Below are positions 27,882 to 37,330 of a stretch of DNA of 64,000 nucleotides, in pieces. Origin of the DNA: Crenobacter luteus (lineage in GTDB: Bacteria; Pseudomonadota; Gammaproteobacteria; Burkholderiales; Chromobacteriaceae). The translations under genes and the position numbers were made by a program. The first letter of the stretch is position 1. Every line of letters begins with the position of its first letter. The stretch spans positions 1 through 64,000 of the forward strand of contig NZ_SLXG01000016.1 of NCBI RefSeq assembly GCF_004345725.1, given 5' to 3'. The notes beneath the pieces are model-generated. The model was not told where the DNA came from and did not search any database. It was given only the letters and a program-made list of their open reading frames with translations.

Positions 27882-28807
27882 CGCCACGCCCCCCGCATCA
27901 GCGCGACGCCCTGCGCGCCGTGTGCGAACGCGTCCGGCAAATCGGCCGCCGCGAGGCCGCCCAATGCGTACACCGGCAGCGGGCAGCCGTCGGCGAGCCG
28001 GCATTCGAAGCCGTCCCAGCCGAGCGGCGCGGCGCCCGGGTGCGTCGGCGTCGCCTTGACGTGGCCGAGCAAGAGGTAGTCGACGCCGAGCGCCTCGGCC
28101 TTCGCCTTGGATTCGGCGCCGTGGATCGACGCGCCGACCCACGCGAAGTCGGGGCGGCTGTCCGCCGCCATCAGCCGCGCCTCGGAAAGGTGCACGCCGT
28201 CGACCGGCAGCCCGGCAAGCCAGGCCGGATCGGCGTTGACGAACACCCGGCCGCCGGCCGGGCGCACCCGCGCGGCGACCTCGACGACGAAGCGCGCCAG
28301 CGCCTCGCGCGTGTAGCCCGGTTCGCGCACCAGCACCGCCGCCGGCGGGGCCTCGGCCAACCGTTTGAGAATGACTTCCTCGCCGACCTCGTGCGCGCAG
28401 CTGATCGGCAGCAGCGGCGGCAGCTCGAGCGCCTTCAGGATCGGCCCGTTGGCCGGCAGCATCGGACCGACGGTCAGTGCGCCCGGCGTCTGCCACGCGA
28501 TGGTCTGCCCCTCGCGCATCTCGAATTCGCCCGTCCAGCGCCACACGCGGTAAAAGCGCAACCGCACGGTGGCGTGCTCGTAGACGTGCACCTTGGTCAG
28601 CCACGGCGTGGCTTCCTCGACGTCGATGCCGAGCTCCTCGTGGAACTCGCGTTTGAGCGCCGCGAACGGCGCCTCGCCCGGCTCGATCTTGCCGCCCGGG
28701 AATTCCCAGTAGCCGGCGTAGGGCTTGCCTTCGGGCCGGCTGCCCAAGAGGAAACGGCCGTCCTTGTCGATCAGCGTGCCGGCGACCACCTCGACGATCC
28801 GGCTCAT
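27878..28807 (-). CDS. Nudix hydrolase fused to a thiamine-phosphate-synthase-like domain
   Basis: A 309-residue two-domain protein. The N-terminal part (1-130) is a MutT-like Nudix hydrolase with an intact Nudix box (Gly39, Glu45, Arg53-Glu54, Glu57-Glu58, Gly60), expected to clear oxidised dGTP. The C-terminal part (about 135-309) resembles ThiE/TenI barrels (VFVNADPAWLAGLPVDGVHL, LLLGHVKATPTHPGAAPLGW, VYALGG). The fusion occurs in many Proteobacteria as a mutator-type hydrolase; catalysis by the second domain is not established. ATGA overlaps join it to the genes on both sides. Confidence 0.85.
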   Translation of the reverse strand: MSRIVEVVAGTLIDKDGRFLLGSRPEGKPYAGYWEFPGGKIEPGEAPFAALKREFHEELGIDVEEATPWLTKVHVYEHATVRLRFYRVWRWTGEFEMREGQTIAWQTPGALTVGPMLPANGPILKALELPPLLPISCAHEVGEEVILKRLAEAPPAAVLVREPGYTREALARFVVEVAARVRPAGGRVFVNADPAWLAGLPVDGVHLSEARLMAADSRPDFAWVGASIHGAESKAKAEALGVDYLLLGHVKATPTHPGAAPLGWDGFECRLADGCPLPVYALGGLAAADLPDAFAHGAQGVALMRGAWR

Positions 28808-29691
28808 GCCTCGGCCCCGGGGATCAAGGGCTTGCGCTCCGCCTCGTCGCGGCCGGCCCAGTCGCGCGCGAACTGGTAGGCGACGCGGCCGCTGCGGGCG
28901 CCGCGCGTCAGCGCCCACTGCAGCGCGGCGCGCTCGGCGCCCTCGTCCATCGCGAGGCCGTAGTGCGCGAGCCAGGCGGCGACCGCGTCGAGGTAGGCAC
29001 CCTGGTCGAAGGGGTAGAAGGTCAGCCACAGGCCGAAGCGGTCGGACAGCGACACCTTCTCCTCGATCGCCTCGCCCGGGTGGATCTCGCCGTCGACGTT
29101 TTGCGACGCGAGGTTCTCGCTCATCTTCTCGGGCAACAGGTGGCGGCGGTTGGAGGTCGCCATCACCAGCAGGTTGTCGCACTGCGCGGCGATGCCGCCG
29201 TCGAGCGCGGTCTTCAGCGCCTTGTACGCGTCCTCGCCGTCCTCGAACGACAAGTCGTCGCAGAACAGGATGAAGCGCTCGGGTCGCTCGCGCACCGCGT
29301 CGACGATCAGCGGCAGGTCGACCAGATGCCCCTTGTCGACCTCGATCAGCCTGAGGCCCTCGCCGGCGAACTCGGCCAGCAGCGCCTTCACCAGCGACGA
29401 CTTGCCGGTGCCGCGCGAGCCGGTGAGGAGCACGTTGTTGTACGGCCGGCCGGCGAGGAACTGGCGCGTGTTGCGGATCAGCTCGCGCTTCGGATGGTCG
29501 ACGCGCGTCAGCGACGACAAGCGGATGGTGTGCGGCGAACGCACCGCCTCCAGCCAGCCGGCCAGGCCCTGGCGGCGCCAGCGGAAGGCGTGCGCCGACC
29601 AGTCGGGCTCCGGCACCGCCGGCGGCAGCAAGGGCTCGAGGCGCGCCAGCAACTGCTCGGCGCGGCTCAGGAAGGCTTCGAGTTTGTCCAT
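28804..29691 (-). CDS. DUF815 family AAA ATPase
   Basis: A 295-residue P-loop protein. Walker A GSRGTGKSS lies near 93-101 and the Walker B-like FILFCDDLSFE near 145. The closing stretch QFARDWAGRDEAERKPLI is typical of the DUF815 family. The cellular role is unknown; it is regularly found beside mutT/Nudix genes. It is followed by the Nudix gene with a 4-nt overlap. Confidence 0.82.
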   Translation of the reverse strand: MDKLEAFLSRAEQLLARLEPLLPPAVPEPDWSAHAFRWRRQGLAGWLEAVRSPHTIRLSSLTRVDHPKRELIRNTRQFLAGRPYNNVLLTGSRGTGKSSLVKALLAEFAGEGLRLIEVDKGHLVDLPLIVDAVRERPERFILFCDDLSFEDGEDAYKALKTALDGGIAAQCDNLLVMATSNRRHLLPEKMSENLASQNVDGEIHPGEAIEEKVSLSDRFGLWLTFYPFDQGAYLDAVAAWLAHYGLAMDEGAERAALQWALTRGARSGRVAYQFARDWAGRDEAERKPLIPGAEA

Positions 29692-29789
29692 CAGGGTAGA
29701 ACTCCGCGACGGGGCCGGACAGCTACAGCGCCGGCCCCGCGAAGGGGTACAGGACGGACGGCGCGGCGGCCGCCCGGCACCGGAAGGGA

Positions 29790-30458
29790 TCAGTCGCGCA
29801 GCGTGATCACCGGCCAGCCGCGCTCTTCTGCGGTCGCGCGCAGCACCTCGTCCGGGTCGACCGCCACCGGGTGGGTGACCTTCTCCAGCAGAGGCAGGTC
29901 GTTGCGCGAATCGCTGTAGAAGAACACCTTGTCGTAAGACGCGAGGCTCTCGCCGCGCTCGGCCAACCACGCTTCCAGCCGCGTGATCTTGCCGGACTGG
30001 AAGCTCGGCACGCCGGTCGGACGGCCGGTGAAGTTGCCGTTCCCGTCTTCTTCGAGCTCGACCGCGATCAGGTGCTCGACGCCCAGTTCGCGGGCAATCG
30101 GGCCGGTGACGAAGCGGTTGGTCGCGGTGATGATCATCACCACGTCGCCGTCGGCCTTGTGCGCGGCCAGCAAGTCGCGCGCCTTTTGCGGGATGATCGG
30201 CTTGATGTGCTCTTCCATGTACTGCGCGTGCAGCGCGTCCAGGCGCGCGCGGTCGAAGCGCGCCAGGGGCGTCAGCGCGAATTCGAGGAATTCGTGGATG
30301 TCGAGCGTACCGGCCTTGTACTGCTCGTAGAAGGCGTCGTTGCGCGCGTGGTAGACGTCGGCGTCCAGTAGGCCCTGCTTGATCAGGAAACGCGGCCATT
30401 CCACGTCGGAATCGCCGGCGATCAGGGTGTTGTCGAGGTCGAAAAGCGCAAGGTTCAT
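29790..30458 (-). CDS. HAD-IB family phosphatase (SerB-like)
   Basis: A 222-residue haloacid-dehalogenase-superfamily phosphatase. Motif I is FDLDNTL with catalytic Asp7 and Asp9; motif II is IITATN; motif III/IV is YSDSRNDLPLLE. A helical cap lies at about 15-100. Related beta-proteobacterial proteins are annotated as phosphoserine or histidinol-phosphate phosphatases; the substrate cannot be assigned here. It overlaps the hda stop by 4 nt. Confidence 0.82.
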   Translation of the reverse strand: MNLALFDLDNTLIAGDSDVEWPRFLIKQGLLDADVYHARNDAFYEQYKAGTLDIHEFLEFALTPLARFDRARLDALHAQYMEEHIKPIIPQKARDLLAAHKADGDVVMIITATNRFVTGPIARELGVEHLIAVELEEDGNGNFTGRPTGVPSFQSGKITRLEAWLAERGESLASYDKVFFYSDSRNDLPLLEKVTHPVAVDPDEVLRATAEERGWPVITLRD

Positions 30459-31129
30459 GATGGGCTCGAAGTGGTTTGCAGGATATTCTTCACCAGCGGC
30501 ACGGTGATCGGACGCCGCAGCGCCAGCGAATAGCGGTCGAGCAGGTCGATCATGTCGACCAGGCTCGCCAGGTCGCGCCGCCAGTGGGTCAGCAGGTAAC
30601 GGAACACGTCGTCGGGGATCGCCAGCTGGCGGCTCTCGGCGTGGCGCGCGAGCGCGGCGAGCTTGTCGTCGTCCGACAGCGGCTTGACCTCGAACACTAG
30701 CCCCCAGCCGATGCGGGTGCGCAAGTCGTCGCGCAGCGCCAGCGCCATCGGCGGCCGGCGGCCGGCCATCAGGAGCCGCCCTTCGCCGGCTTCCTTGAGC
30801 GAGTTGTAGATCGAGAACAGCGTGATCTGGTCGTCCGGGTGCAGCTCGTCGACGTGGTCGACGGCGATGAAACTGGCCTCGCGCGCGAACTCGGGCAGCC
30901 GGTCGACACGCGCGTCGAGGTAGATCGACGCGCGCCCCAGCGCCTCGGCGTGCGCGATCCACGCCTGCAGCAGGTGGCTCTTGCCGCTGCCCGGCTCGCC
31001 CCACAGGTACAAAAAGCGCTCGGCTTGCGGGTCGATGAGGGCGGTCACCACCTCGCGGTTGCGCTCGGCGACGAAGCTGTCGAAGGCGGGCAGGGGTTCG
31101 GGCGTGAGATTGAGAACGAGTTGATCCAT
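30455..31129 (-). CDS. hda: DnaA regulatory inactivator Hda
   Basis: An AAA+ DnaA homologue that, with the loaded sliding clamp, makes DnaA hydrolyse ATP and so limits re-initiation. The clamp-binding peptide QLVLNL is at residues 3-8. Walker A is GEPGSGKSH and the sensor region follows. It lacks the DnaA DNA-binding domain (224 aa). It is the first gene of hda-HAD. Confidence 0.9.
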   Translation of the reverse strand: MDQLVLNLTPEPLPAFDSFVAERNREVVTALIDPQAERFLYLWGEPGSGKSHLLQAWIAHAEALGRASIYLDARVDRLPEFAREASFIAVDHVDELHPDDQITLFSIYNSLKEAGEGRLLMAGRRPPMALALRDDLRTRIGWGLVFEVKPLSDDDKLAALARHAESRQLAIPDDVFRYLLTHWRRDLASLVDMIDLLDRYSLALRRPITVPLVKNILQTTSSPS

Positions 31130-31217
31130 CCGGACGGCGGGCGATGCAAGGCTTCTGTCGAGAACGCCATTCTACGCGCAAGGGCAATTCGGCGAAACCG
31201 CGCGCGCCACGCGCACG

Positions 31218-31248
31218 CGGGGTTTCCCGGCTACTCGGGGAAACCCCG
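31218..31248. other. Hairpin in the hda-purM divergent gap
   Basis: An 11-bp perfect inverted repeat (31218-31228 with 31238-31248) lies about 90 nt before the purM start. No T-run follows, so it is more likely an operator or RNA leader structure than a terminator. CATTAAAAT just downstream could supply a -10 box for purM. Confidence 0.4.
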
Positions 31249-31337
31249 TCCCATTAAAATACAGGCACTTGGCGACCGGGACGCTCCCGTGCCGTCGCCG
31301 CGCGTTTCCACCCCGATCGCTCTTTGCGGAGTCCACC

Positions 31338-32375
<1,038 letters not shown>

Positions 32376-32492
32376 AGCGCGCCCGCGTCGCCCCTCTTGC
32401 GCTGTTCGCCCTCGCGGCGGCAGCGCTTTTCGTTTATAAGGGCGGGGCAAGACCTCGCGTCGTCCCCGTCCAACGCATCGCCCGCATCGACC

Positions 32493-33125
32493 ATGAAAAA
32501 CATCGTCATCCTGATTTCCGGCCGCGGCTCCAATATGCAGGCCATCGTCAACGCCCGGATCCCGGGCGCGCGCATCGCCGCCGTCGTCAGCAACCGCCCG
32601 GACGCGGCCGGCCTCGCGTGGGCGGCCGAACGCGGCATCGAGACCGCCGTGCTCGACCACAAGCGCTTCGACTCGCGCGACGCGTTCGACACCGCGCTGA
32701 TCGAGACGATCGACCGCTACCAGCCCGACCTCGTCGTGCTGGCCGGCTTCATGCGCATCCTGACCGCCGGCTTCACCGGCCACTACGCCGGCCGGCTGAT
32801 CAACATCCACCCGTCGCTGTTGCCGGCCTTCCCCGGCCTGCACACCCACCGACGCGCGATCGACGAGGGCTGCCTGATCGCCGGCTGCACCGTGCACCTG
32901 GTGACCGCCGAGCTCGACCACGGCCCGATCCTCGCGCAGGGCGTGGTGCGCGTGCTGCCCGGCGACAGCGAAGACGCGCTCGCCGCGCGCGTGCTGACGC
33001 TCGAACACGTGCTCTACCCGCGCGTGGTGTCGTGGTTCGCCGCCGGCCGCGTCGCGGTCGGCGCCGACGGCTCGGCCGACCTGTCCGCCGTCGACGCGGC
33101 CGAGCGCCTGCTGGTCGCCGACTGA
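32493..33125 (+). CDS. purN: Phosphoribosylglycinamide formyltransferase PurN
   Basis: Formylates GAR with 10-formyl-tetrahydrofolate. The N-terminal ISGRGSNMQAI phosphate loop, the catalytic NIHPSLLPAFPG (Asn and His) and the Asp in AELDHGPIL are present. The length is 210 aa. No strong Shine-Dalgarno precedes the ATG. It is the first of three closely spaced genes (purN, DUF3108, RsmB-like). Confidence 0.94.
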   Translation: MKNIVILISGRGSNMQAIVNARIPGARIAAVVSNRPDAAGLAWAAERGIETAVLDHKRFDSRDAFDTALIETIDRYQPDLVVLAGFMRILTAGFTGHYAGRLINIHPSLLPAFPGLHTHRRAIDEGCLIAGCTVHLVTAELDHGPILAQGVVRVLPGDSEDALAARVLTLEHVLYPRVVSWFAAGRVAVGADGSADLSAVDAAERLLVAD

Positions 33126-33135
33126 CACCGTCGCC

Positions 33136-34185
33136 ATGCGCCGCCTGCGCCTCTTCGTCCTCGCGTTCGCCGTCTCGCTCGCCGTCCACGCGCTGCTGCT
33201 GGGCGGCGGCGACTGGCTGCCCGACATCGCGCTGCCGACGCCGCCCGAGCGGCTCGCGCCGATCACCGCGACGCTGGCGGCGCAGCGGCTGGACGAAACG
33301 CCGGCGGCGCCCTCCCCGCCCGGGGCCTTACCCGCCGCCGGCCCGGCCGAGCCCGCACCGGCCCGCCCAGCGCGGGCGGCGGCGAAACGCGACGCCTCCA
33401 CCGCCGGAGACGCTGCGGCCCGGCACGAGGCGTCGGCCCCGGTTGCGGTGCGCCAGACGCCGCAACACGAAGCGGTCGGCGCCGCGCCGGCCGACGCCGA
33501 CCCGCCGCGAACGGCCACCACCGGCCAGAACCTAGTCGAGCCCGGACGCTTTCCCTCGCAAATCGCCGTGCGTTATCGCGTGTATTACGGCAGACTGTCG
33601 ACCGGCGGCAACGTCCGCTGGCAGGCTGAGGCTGGCCGTTACCGCCTCGACGCCTACCTGAGCACCTTCATCGGCCCCGACCTCCACTACCGTTCCGAGG
33701 GCCGGATAGGCGCCCAGGGCCTCGTGCCCGAACGCTACCAGGCCTGGCGCGACAGCGACGAACGCGAGAGCGCGACCTTCGACTGGGACGCCGGCCGCCT
33801 CGTCTACGGCGACCGCGACAAGGAAAAGCAGGACGCGCCCCTCGCCGGCGGCGCGCAGGACCTGCTGAGCATGGCCTGGCAACTGGCCGTCACCGGCGGC
33901 GCCGACCTCGGCGACACCGTGCAGCTCACCAACGGCCGCAAGGTCTACCGCTACCCGCTCCGGCTCGCCGGCCAGACGCGCTACCCGGACGAGAACGGCC
34001 TGACCGTGCTGGTGGTGCAAAGCCGGCACGAAGACGAACTGACCGAATTCTGGCTGGCGCCCGAGCTCAACAACCTGCCGGTCAAGATCGTGCGCATCGA
34101 CAAGAACAAACGCATCGAGCAGCACGCCACGCGAATCGACATCAACGGCAAGTCCGTCTGGGACCTGCCGGCCAAGAACGACTGA
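33136..34185 (+). CDS. DUF3108 domain-containing protein
   Basis: A 349-residue protein with an N-terminal membrane anchor or signal (about 5-25), a Pro/Ala-rich linker (about 35-135) and a C-terminal beta-rich DUF3108 domain (about 140-349; IAVRYRVYYGRLSTGG, YRSEGRI, DLLSMAWQLA). Function is unknown. The purN-DUF3108-methyltransferase order is conserved in Betaproteobacteria. It lies 10 nt after purN. Confidence 0.82.
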   Translation: MRRLRLFVLAFAVSLAVHALLLGGGDWLPDIALPTPPERLAPITATLAAQRLDETPAAPSPPGALPAAGPAEPAPARPARAAAKRDASTAGDAAARHEASAPVAVRQTPQHEAVGAAPADADPPRTATTGQNLVEPGRFPSQIAVRYRVYYGRLSTGGNVRWQAEAGRYRLDAYLSTFIGPDLHYRSEGRIGAQGLVPERYQAWRDSDERESATFDWDAGRLVYGDRDKEKQDAPLAGGAQDLLSMAWQLAVTGGADLGDTVQLTNGRKVYRYPLRLAGQTRYPDENGLTVLVVQSRHEDELTEFWLAPELNNLPVKIVRIDKNKRIEQHATRIDINGKSVWDLPAKND

Positions 34186-34191
34186 AGACCC

Positions 34192-35445
34192 ATGAGCCTC
34201 AAACCGACGCAACTGAAACACCTGGCCGAAGTGATCACGCGGCTGACCGCCTTCGACCGCCCGGCCGACGCCGTCCTGTCGGCCTACTTCCGCGAGAACG
34301 CCAAACTCGGCGCGCAGGACCGCCACCTGATCGCCGAGACCGCCTTCGCCTGCCTGCGCCGCTACGCACAGATGAGCGCGCTGTGCGGCCCGCACCCGAC
34401 GGCGCGCAAGCTCGCGCTGGCGACGCTGACCCGCGTGCGCGGCATGAACCTGCGCGAACTCGAAGAGGCGCTGTCCAAGGGCGAGCGCGAGTGGGTGATC
34501 GAACTGAAGGGCAAAACGCCCGAGCTCGACCTCGCCGGCCAGACCGAACTGCCGGCCTGGGTGATCGAGCGCCTCGGCATCGACGACGAGGCCGAGATCC
34601 GCGCGCTCGCGCGCGGCCTGATGGAGTCGGCGCCGCTCGACTTGCGCGTCAACACGCTGAAGATGAAGCGCGACGCGGTGCTCGAGAGTCTCAAGGCCGG
34701 CGGCTTCGACGCCGGGCCGACGCCGTACTCGCCGCTCGGCATCCGCATGAAGGGCAAGCCGGCGCTGAACCGCCACCCGCTGTTCCTCGAGGGAGCGTTC
34801 GAGATCCAGGACGAGGGCAGCCAGTTGCTCGGCCTGATCACCGGCGCGCGCCGCGGCGAGATGGTGGTCGACTTCTGCGCCGGCGCCGGCGGCAAGACGC
34901 TGCTGCTGGGCGCGCAGATGGCCAGCACCGGCCGCCTGTACGCCTTCGACGTGTCGGAAAAGCGCCTGGCCAACCTCAAGCCGCGTCTGGCGCGCTCGGG
35001 GCTGTCGAACGTGCACCCGCAGCTGATCGCGCACGAGAACGACGCACGCATCAAGCGCCTCGCGGGCAAGGCCGACCGCGTGCTGGTCGACGCGCCGTGC
35101 TCCGGCCTCGGCACGCTGCGCCGCAACCCGGACCTCAAGTTCCGCCAGAGCCCCGAGAGCGTCGCGCGCCTGAACGCGATGCAAAAGAACATCCTCGAGA
35201 GCGCCGCACGGCTGGTGAAGGTCGGCGGCCGCCTCGTCTACGCGACCTGCAGCGTGCTGCCGCTGGAGAACCGCGACGTGGTGAACGCCTTCCTCGCCGC
35301 GCATCCCGAGTTCGAGCTGGTGCCGATGAGCGCGCTGTTGGCCGAGCACAAGGTCGCGCTCGACACCGGCGACTTCCTCGAAATGGCGCCGCACAAGCAC
35401 GACACCGACGGCTTCTTCGCCGCCGCGCTGACGCGCAAGGGCTGA
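34192..35445 (+). CDS. RsmB/NOP-family RNA (cytosine-5) methyltransferase
   Basis: A 417-residue m5C RNA methyltransferase of the RsmB/NOP/Sun superfamily. An N-terminal helical region (1-145) is shorter than the NusB-like domain of true RsmB. The SAM-binding FCAGAGGKTLLLG precedes the two active-site cysteines, in DAPCSGLGTLRRNPD and YATCSVLPLEN. The RNA target (16S rRNA or other) is not clear, and a separate RsmB may exist elsewhere. It starts 6 nt after the DUF3108 gene. A repeat copy (35337-35346) encodes LAE. Confidence 0.87.
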   Translation: MSLKPTQLKHLAEVITRLTAFDRPADAVLSAYFRENAKLGAQDRHLIAETAFACLRRYAQMSALCGPHPTARKLALATLTRVRGMNLRELEEALSKGEREWVIELKGKTPELDLAGQTELPAWVIERLGIDDEAEIRALARGLMESAPLDLRVNTLKMKRDAVLESLKAGGFDAGPTPYSPLGIRMKGKPALNRHPLFLEGAFEIQDEGSQLLGLITGARRGEMVVDFCAGAGGKTLLLGAQMASTGRLYAFDVSEKRLANLKPRLARSGLSNVHPQLIAHENDARIKRLAGKADRVLVDAPCSGLGTLRRNPDLKFRQSPESVARLNAMQKNILESAARLVKVGGRLVYATCSVLPLENRDVVNAFLAAHPEFELVPMSALLAEHKVALDTGDFLEMAPHKHDTDGFFAAALTRKG

Positions 35446-35549
35446 GCGCAGCGCCGGCGCGCGGCGTGGATTTGACCGGCCCGCCGCGCGCGCCCTAAAA
35501 TAACCCATTGAAACAGTCAAGTATTCAACCTTCCGTTAAAGGGTTCCCG

Positions 35550-35870
35550 ATGAGCGTGCAGGACACCATCCGCCAAACCGTCACCGACAATCCGGTGGTT
35601 TTGTTCATGAAGGGCTCGGCCCAGTTTCCGCAGTGCGGCTTCTCGGCGCGTGCGGTGCAGATCCTGGCCGCCTGTGGCCGCGAGGACTTCGTCACCGTCG
35701 ACGTGCTGGCCGACCCGGAGATCCGCCAGGGCATCAAGGATTACTCGAACTGGCCGACCATTCCGCAGCTGTACGTGAACGGCGAGTTCATCGGCGGCTC
35801 GGACATCATGTTCGAGATGTTCCAGTCCGGCGAACTGCAGACGCTGCTCGGCCAACCGCAGCAGCAATAA
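35550..35870 (+). CDS. grxD: Monothiol glutaredoxin Grx4 (GrxD)
   Basis: A CGFS-type monothiol glutaredoxin, 106 aa, which binds and delivers [2Fe-2S] clusters. The motif QCGFS places the Cys at 29; WPTIPQLYVNGEFIGGSDI carries the glutathione-binding TVP-like and GG regions. AAAGGG lies 8 nt before the ATG at 35550. The last codons, LLGQPQQQ, contain an exact repeat copy (35848-35857). Confidence 0.95.
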   Translation: MSVQDTIRQTVTDNPVVLFMKGSAQFPQCGFSARAVQILAACGREDFVTVDVLADPEIRQGIKDYSNWPTIPQLYVNGEFIGGSDIMFEMFQSGELQTLLGQPQQQ

Positions 35871-35997
35871 GGCCGCGGCGCCATCCGGGCGCCTACGCAT
35901 TCGCACCGGCGGCGGTGGGCGAATACAATCGACGTATTCGCCGGCCGCCGCCGGTTTACCGTTTCCCGCCCCGGGCGATCTCGATGGAGTCATGCCG

Positions 35998-36552
35998 ATG
36001 TTGATGGAACTGGAACGCGCCTCGCTGTTGGTGATCGACGTTCAGGAAAAACTGGTGCCGGCCGTGTTCGACGCCGACGGTCTGGTCGCGCGCGCGCGCT
36101 GGCTGGTCGAGGTCGCCGCCGAACTCGGGCTCGCGACGGTGTTTTCCGAGCAGTACCCGAAGGGCCTCGGCCACACGCTGCCGGCGCTGCTCGACGCCGC
36201 GCCGGGCGCGACCGTGGTCGACAAGCGGCACTTCTCCTGCGTCGCGGCCGACTGCCTGCCGGCCAGCCTGCTCGAGCGCGAGCAGATCATCGTGTGCGGC
36301 ATGGAAACGCATGTGTGCGTGCTGCAGACGGTGCTCGAGCTGCGCCGCGCCGGCAAGAAGGACGTTTTCGTGGTCGCCGACGCGGTCGCCAGCCGCTCGC
36401 GCGAGAACCACGAGCTGGGCCTGGCGCGCATGCGCGACGCCGGCGCGCACATCGTGTCGCGCGAGATGGTGCTGTTCGAGCTGCTGCGCTCGTCCGGCCA
36501 CGAGCGCTTCCGCCACCTGAGCCAGACCTACCTGACCGGCGAGCAGCCCTAA
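35998..36552 (+). CDS. Isochorismatase-family cysteine hydrolase
   Basis: A 184-residue alpha/beta hydrolase of the isochorismatase superfamily (YcaC/nicotinamidase-like). The putative triad is Asp14 (VIDVQEK), Lys76 (VDKRHFS) and Cys107 (GMETHVCV). The ATG at 35998 has GGAG 8 nt upstream; an ATG at 35992 is too close. The substrate is unknown. It stands alone and ends at a repeat-pair terminator. Confidence 0.83.
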   Translation: MLMELERASLLVIDVQEKLVPAVFDADGLVARARWLVEVAAELGLATVFSEQYPKGLGHTLPALLDAAPGATVVDKRHFSCVAADCLPASLLEREQIIVCGMETHVCVLQTVLELRRAGKKDVFVVADAVASRSRENHELGLARMRDAGAHIVSREMVLFELLRSSGHERFRHLSQTYLTGEQP

Positions 36553-36569
36553 ACCGCGCCCCGCCTTGC

Positions 36570-36620
36570 CGCGAAAACGCCTCGGCCAACCCTTGATGGG
36601 TTGGCCGAGGCGTTTTCGCG
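36570..36620. terminator. 23-bp stem terminator built on an inverted repeat pair
   Basis: Perfect stem 36570-36592 with 36598-36620, loop TTGAT. The core is CTCGGCCAAC (36581-36590) facing GTTGGCCGAG (36600-36609), and outside it A4 pairs with T4. It serves the convergent hydrolase and ABC ATPase genes. Confidence 0.85.
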
Positions 36621-36631
36621 TCGCGCCCCCC

Positions 36632-37330
36632 TCAGCCGACGAGCGCCGGCGACGGCGCGATGCGGCCGTCGACCAGATTCACCCTGCGCGGGCAGTCTTG
36701 CGCCAGCCGCTCGTCGTGAGTGACGACCAGGAAGGTGACGCCCTGTTCGCGGTTGATGTCGTGCATCAGCGCGAACACCTCGGCGGCGGTCTGCGTGTCG
36801 AGGTTACCGGTCGGCTCGTCGGCCAGCACCAGCCGCGGCCGGTTCGCCAGCGCGCGCACGATCGCGACGCGCTGCTGCTGGCCGCCCGACAGCTGCACCG
36901 GCCGCTTGCCGGCATGCTCGGCCAGGCCGACGCGCTCGAGCAAAGCCAGCGCGTGCTCGCGTGCGCCCGCGGGCAGCCGCCCCGTGCCGGCGAACACCGG
37001 CATCAGCACGTTCTCGAGCGCGGAAAAGGCCGGCAAGAGGTGGTGGAACTGGAACACGAAGCCGAGGTAGCGGTTGCGCAGCCGCGTGCGCGCGTCGTCG
37101 TCGAGCGCCTCGGCGCGTTCGCCGGCGATGGTCAGCGCGCCGTCGTTCGGCGGCTCCAACAGGCCCATGATGTTCAGCAGCGTCGACTTGCCCGAGCCGG
37201 ACGGCCCGGCGAGGCTGACGAACTCGCCCTCGTGCAGGACGAGGTCGACGCCGTGCAGCACCTCGACCCACGGCGCCTCGCCGCCGCCGTAGCCCTTGCG
37301 CACGCCCTCGAGCCGGATCACCTCAGCCAT
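36632..37330 (-). CDS. ABC transporter ATP-binding protein (LolD/MacB subfamily)
   Basis: A 232-residue ABC ATPase. Walker A GPSGSGKST lies at 42-50, the subfamily Q-loop at FVFQFHHLLPAFSALENVLMP, the signature LSGGQQQRVAIVRAL and Walker B LVLADEPTGNLD. It is the last gene of a three-gene exporter operon (adaptor, FtsX permease, ATPase), with an 8-nt overlap with the permease. The presence of an HlyD-type adaptor favours a MacAB-like efflux or export system over LolCDE. Confidence 0.88.
   Translation of the reverse strand: MAEVIRLEGVRKGYGGGEAPWVEVLHGVDLVLHEGEFVSLAGPSGSGKSTLLNIMGLLEPPNDGALTIAGERAEALDDDARTRLRNRYLGFVFQFHHLLPAFSALENVLMPVFAGTGRLPAGAREHALALLERVGLAEHAGKRPVQLSGGQQQRVAIVRALANRPRLVLADEPTGNLDTQTAAEVFALMHDINREQGVTFLVVTHDERLAQDCPRRVNLVDGRIAPSPALVG

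Noticed and set aside
29710-29739. GC stem between the DUF815 gene and the HAD gene as a terminator
   Set aside because: A 9-bp stem with a 12-nt loop but no T-run, and the genes look like one transcription unit.
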